DNA of 32,220 nt from the NCBI GenBank assembly GCA_030765265.1, contig JAVCCZ010000147.1, positions 1 to 32,220 on the forward strand, read 5' to 3'. The position numbers and the translations under genes are program-made. Source of the DNA: Candidatus Erginobacter occultus. GTDB lineage: Bacteria; Auribacterota; Erginobacteria; Erginobacterales; Erginobacteraceae. Positions 30,003 to 32,220 of the stretch are shown here, one piece after another (the stretch's first letter is position 1; the number at the start of each line of letters is the position of its first letter). The notes below the pieces were generated by a model. It was given only the letters and a program-made list of their open reading frames with translations. It did no database searches and was not told the origin of the DNA.

Positions 30003-31856
30003 TTACTTCGCAATCCCTAACTCCTGGAGCTTTTCCTCGGTCGGACGGCCGTCCTCGGCCCACCCGCGGACCTCGTAATACCGCGGCAGCATCTTATCCA
30101 GCTCGACGATCTGGCCCTGGGCCGGACCCTCCGGGAGCGGTTCCTGCAGGTACCGCTTGGGCAGCGAATCGTCGGCCGGGGTCAGCCCGCAGGCGAGGTT
30201 GAAGAGCCGCTCGACGTTGAGGATCCGCTCCCCGGCCTTCATCACCTTCTCCTCGTCCCACTCGATCCCGGTAGCCAGAGTGAGCAGGTCGGCCATATCC
30301 TGGGGCAGAATGGCGTAGGTGGCGAACATACAGTACTTGCACATCTCGGCGGAGTCGACCACGGCGGCGAAGTTTTCGTGCCAGAGGACCATATCGGCCT
30401 TCCCCTGCCAGGCGTAGGGGTCGACGGTGTGGGGGTCGCCGAACCACTCCACCCCCTCCTCCGGGGTGTAACTCAAGAGTTCAAAGTTGGGCAGGGCGCG
30501 GAGGTGGTCTCCTCCCCGGGAGGCTACCGCCAGCCCGAGACCGAACCCCTTCCCGGTCCGGGGATCGTAGGCCGGCAGTTCCATCCCCTTGGTCTGGAGG
30601 GCGAAGTCCATCGAATCGCCGCCGATCTTCTCGGCCAGGTACTTCATCCCCTTGGCCGCCTCGTCTCCGATCCCCTCCCGGAAGGCGATCTTCCGTACCA
30701 GATCGATCACCATATCGACGTCGCCCCAGGCGTACTTCTCCGGGATCAACCCTTTCTCGGAACACTCGAAGAGAAATCCAATGATTCCCCCCACCGAGAT
30801 AGTGTCCATCCCCAGGTCGTTGCAGAGCCAGTTGGCGTAGATCACCGGGGCCAGGTCGGCGATATCCGGACGGGTGCCCAGGGCGACGAAAGTCTCGTAC
30901 TCCGGCCCCTTCCCCCGGCAGAAGTATTTTTCGTCCTTGACCTTGGCGTAGTTCGAGCAATGGATGATGCAGGAGAAGCAGCTCTCGGAGCGCTCGACGA
31001 AGTTCTCCCGGTAGTAGTGGCTGTCGTAGTTCTCAGCGTGTTCAAAGACCCCGGTCTGGCCGTTCCGGGTCGAAAGCCCCCCGCTGAGGGCGGCGATATC
31101 GGTGATCACCGCCGTCCCGTAGTGGGAGAAGTCGTCGTAGGTCTTGTCCCCGGTGATCTTGTCGTAGCACTCGGCGCACTTCTTCATAAACCCGGCCGGG
31201 TCGGACAGATTCAGATCGCCGATCCCGTTGACGGCGATAGCTTTGAGGTTCTTCGAGCCCATCACCGCCCCCACCCCGCAGCGGGCCAGGTAGTGGAACT
31301 TGTCGTTGGCGATGGCGGCACAGAAGACCATCTTCTCCCCGGCCGGCCCTATGCAGGCGACCTTGGTATCCCTTCCCAGCTTCTCGACCAGCCGGTCGGT
31401 GGTTTCCATCACCCCCTTACCCGCCAGGTCGGAGGCGGGGACGATCTCCACCAAGTCGTCGGTAATCTTGAGATAGACCAGCTCCTCTGACTTCCCCTCG
31501 ACGATAATCGCGTCGTAGCCGGCGTACTTGATCTCGGCCCCGAAGGCGCCCCCGGAGTTGGCGTCCCCGAAGAGCCCGGTCAGTGGCGACTTGGTGGTCA
31601 CCGTGTAGCGGCCCGAGGAGGGGGACATCGTCCCGTTGAGCGGACCGGCGGAGAAGATCAGGACGTTCTGGGGCCCCAGGGGATCGACGGCAGCCGGATC
31701 GGGGAGGAGGTCGGAGAGGAGCCGGGACCCGAACCCCCGCCCCCCGATGTAATCCTCCATCAGCTTCCGGGGGAGCGGCTCTTTGGTTATCGTGCCGGAA
31801 CTCAGGTTAACCCGAAGGATCTTCCCCATATATCCAAAGTAGTCGGCTTGGTTCAT
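30003..31856 (-). CDS. aor: Aldehyde:ferredoxin oxidoreductase, tungsten-pterin type (AOR 2)
   Basis: With the ATG at 31856 the enzyme has 617 residues. GGAGGA lies at good distance before this codon; the track's start at 31880 lies in a hairpin. Family text: GYMGKILRVNL at the start, SSGRYTVTTKSPLTGLFGDANSGG, GVGAVMGSKNLKAIAV, KGPEYET, and CNDLGMDTIS. Cluster cysteines fall at about C293, C296, C300 and C506 (MCKYC). The pocket region reads PAYDPRTGKGFGLGL, as in common AORs, in contrast to AOR 1. It should oxidise an aldehyde (or reduce an acid) with ferredoxin. It opens the cluster. Confidence 0.92.
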   Translation of the reverse strand: MNQADYFGYMGKILRVNLSSGTITKEPLPRKLMEDYIGGRGFGSRLLSDLLPDPAAVDPLGPQNVLIFSAGPLNGTMSPSSGRYTVTTKSPLTGLFGDANSGGAFGAEIKYAGYDAIIVEGKSEELVYLKITDDLVEIVPASDLAGKGVMETTDRLVEKLGRDTKVACIGPAGEKMVFCAAIANDKFHYLARCGVGAVMGSKNLKAIAVNGIGDLNLSDPAGFMKKCAECYDKITGDKTYDDFSHYGTAVITDIAALSGGLSTRNGQTGVFEHAENYDSHYYRENFVERSESCFSCIIHCSNYAKVKDEKYFCRGKGPEYETFVALGTRPDIADLAPVIYANWLCNDLGMDTISVGGIIGFLFECSEKGLIPEKYAWGDVDMVIDLVRKIAFREGIGDEAAKGMKYLAEKIGGDSMDFALQTKGMELPAYDPRTGKGFGLGLAVASRGGDHLRALPNFELLSYTPEEGVEWFGDPHTVDPYAWQGKADMVLWHENFAAVVDSAEMCKYCMFATYAILPQDMADLLTLATGIEWDEEKVMKAGERILNVERLFNLACGLTPADDSLPKRYLQEPLPEGPAQGQIVELDKMLPRYYEVRGWAEDGRPTEEKLQELGIAK

Positions 31857-31869
31857 CTCATTCTCCTCC

Positions 31870-31889
31870 ATCCGCCCCACACGGCGGAT
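31870..31889 (-). promoter_or_regulatory. Stem-loop just before the AOR 2 ribosome site
   Basis: ATCCGCC (31870-31876) and GGCGGAT (31883-31889) form a perfect 7-bp stem with a six-base loop. On the minus strand it ends directly before GGAGGA of AOR 2. It could be a leader hairpin, a processing site after the toxin gene, or another repeat. Confidence 0.4.
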
Positions 31890-31902
31890 TGGTCGTGTAT
31901 TC

Positions 31903-32169
31903 TTATTCGTAGTGCGTCCACATACGAACCACCTTCACCGTCCTGATATCGTCCAAAACCTGGTAGACCAGCCGATGCTTGATGTTAATCCGGCGGGAGC
32001 AGGCCCCGGACAGGTCGCCAACCAGTTTTTCGTACGGGGGCTGATCCTGGTACGGATTCCTGGCCAGGATTGCCAGAATCTTTTCCGCCTGGTCTTTCAA
32101 ACCCGAACGGGCAAGCTTCTTCGCGTCGCGCTTCGCCTGTTTCGTGTAGACGAGCGACCAGCTCACCAC
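31903..32169 (-). CDS. yoeB: YoeB/Txe-family toxin (mRNA endonuclease)
   Basis: The 88-residue protein matches Txe/YoeB toxins, ribosome-dependent mRNases that are held silent by a YefM-type antitoxin. LVYTKQAKRDAKKLARSGLKDQAEKIL opens it, PPYEKLVGDLSGACSRRINIKHRLVYQV carries the glutamate and arginine of the active site, and the end WTHYE keeps the His-Tyr pair that does the cleavage. Length is normal (YoeB 84). Two GTG codons (32169 and 32166) overlap the antitoxin end; the second gives a four-base GTGA overlap. It is complete and not obviously damaged. Confidence 0.88.
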   Translation of the reverse strand: MVSWSLVYTKQAKRDAKKLARSGLKDQAEKILAILARNPYQDQPPYEKLVGDLSGACSRRINIKHRLVYQVLDDIRTVKVVRMWTHYE

Positions 32170-32220
32170 TCGAGCTCCCGGTCACACTCCGTCACCGGGG
32201 TCTCCAGTCCTTTCCGAATA
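32163..32220 (-). CDS. YefM/Phd-type antitoxin (C-terminal fragment)
   Basis: The last 18 codons of a minus-strand gene enter from the right edge and end IRKGLETPVTECDRELEW, then TGA. It overlaps the toxin start by a few bases. A KxxTPxxEC...EW tail is familiar from YefM/Axe antitoxins. The DNA-binding N-domain lies outside the window. Assignment rests on the tail and on the toxin next to it. Confidence 0.72.
   Translation of the reverse strand, partial: IRKGLETPVTECDRELEW

Noticed and set aside
29940-31902. A molybdenum/tungsten cofactor riboswitch before the AOR genes
   Set aside because: Leaders are too short (46-63 bases) for the known motif, and only simple stems are present.
1-32220. 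tRNA, rRNA, insertion sequences or phage integration sites
   Set aside because: No cloverleaf text, transposase motif or long terminal inverted repeats were noticed when reading both strands; a search tool could still find a divergent case.

Overview
The window is about 32 kb of GC-rich bacterial DNA. It carries a Gram-negative type envelope: an outer-membrane polysaccharide export lipoprotein with a lipobox, a GumC-type chain-length protein, a flippase and a polymerase. Two aldehyde:ferredoxin oxidoreductases, a polyferredoxin and no visible aerobic respiratory genes point to an anaerobic metabolism. Short stem-loop and phrase-like repeats fill many gene junctions. I cannot name the phylum from sequence alone; a poorly cultured environmental anaerobe is the best description. 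No tRNA, rRNA, CRISPR array or insertion sequence was recognised.

Layout. 1-1.9 kb: minus-strand end of an FmdB-like zinc ribbon gene, thioredoxin reductase, three exact 28-bp palindromic repeats, and a DUF4213/DUF364 protein. 2.0-4.1 kb (+): a soluble PAS histidine kinase overlapping a receiver-GGDEF protein, behind a good promoter. 4.2-22.9 kb: an extracellular polysaccharide locus. It holds an 18-unit TPR protein, an initiating sugar-phosphate transferase, a metallophosphoesterase, two GT4 and two GT2 glycosyltransferases, a Wzx-like flippase, a Wzy/WaaL-like polymerase, a CpsD-like ATPase without the P-loop lysine, GumC/Wzz, a Wza-like export lipoprotein, a polysaccharide deacetylase, and three acyltransferase-type genes. 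One acyltransferase gene is split by an in-frame TAA. 23.1-25.6 kb (+): a degenerate receiver-GAF-PAS protein overlapping a receiver-HD-GYP protein.

25.6-31.9 kb (-): a likely tungstoenzyme cluster reading AOR, three MoaD/ThiS-like small proteins, a second AOR, a polyferredoxin, an iron-sulfur flavoprotein type FMN reductase, and a PPOX-like flavoprotein. The window ends in a YoeB-type toxin and the tail of its antitoxin.

How it fits together. The polysaccharide genes form a complete Wzx/Wzy-style pathway: priming, chain building, flipping, polymerisation, export and modification. A predicted cyclic-di-GMP synthase lies on one side and a predicted cyclic-di-GMP phosphodiesterase on the other, so control of the polymer by this messenger is a reasonable inference. 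The AOR cluster is probably an aldehyde/carboxylate redox module. Its three ubiquitin-fold sulfur carriers between two oxidoreductases are the feature I would look at first, followed by the split acyltransferase gene, the lysine-less CpsD, and the repeats that supply stop codons and protein tails at gene ends.
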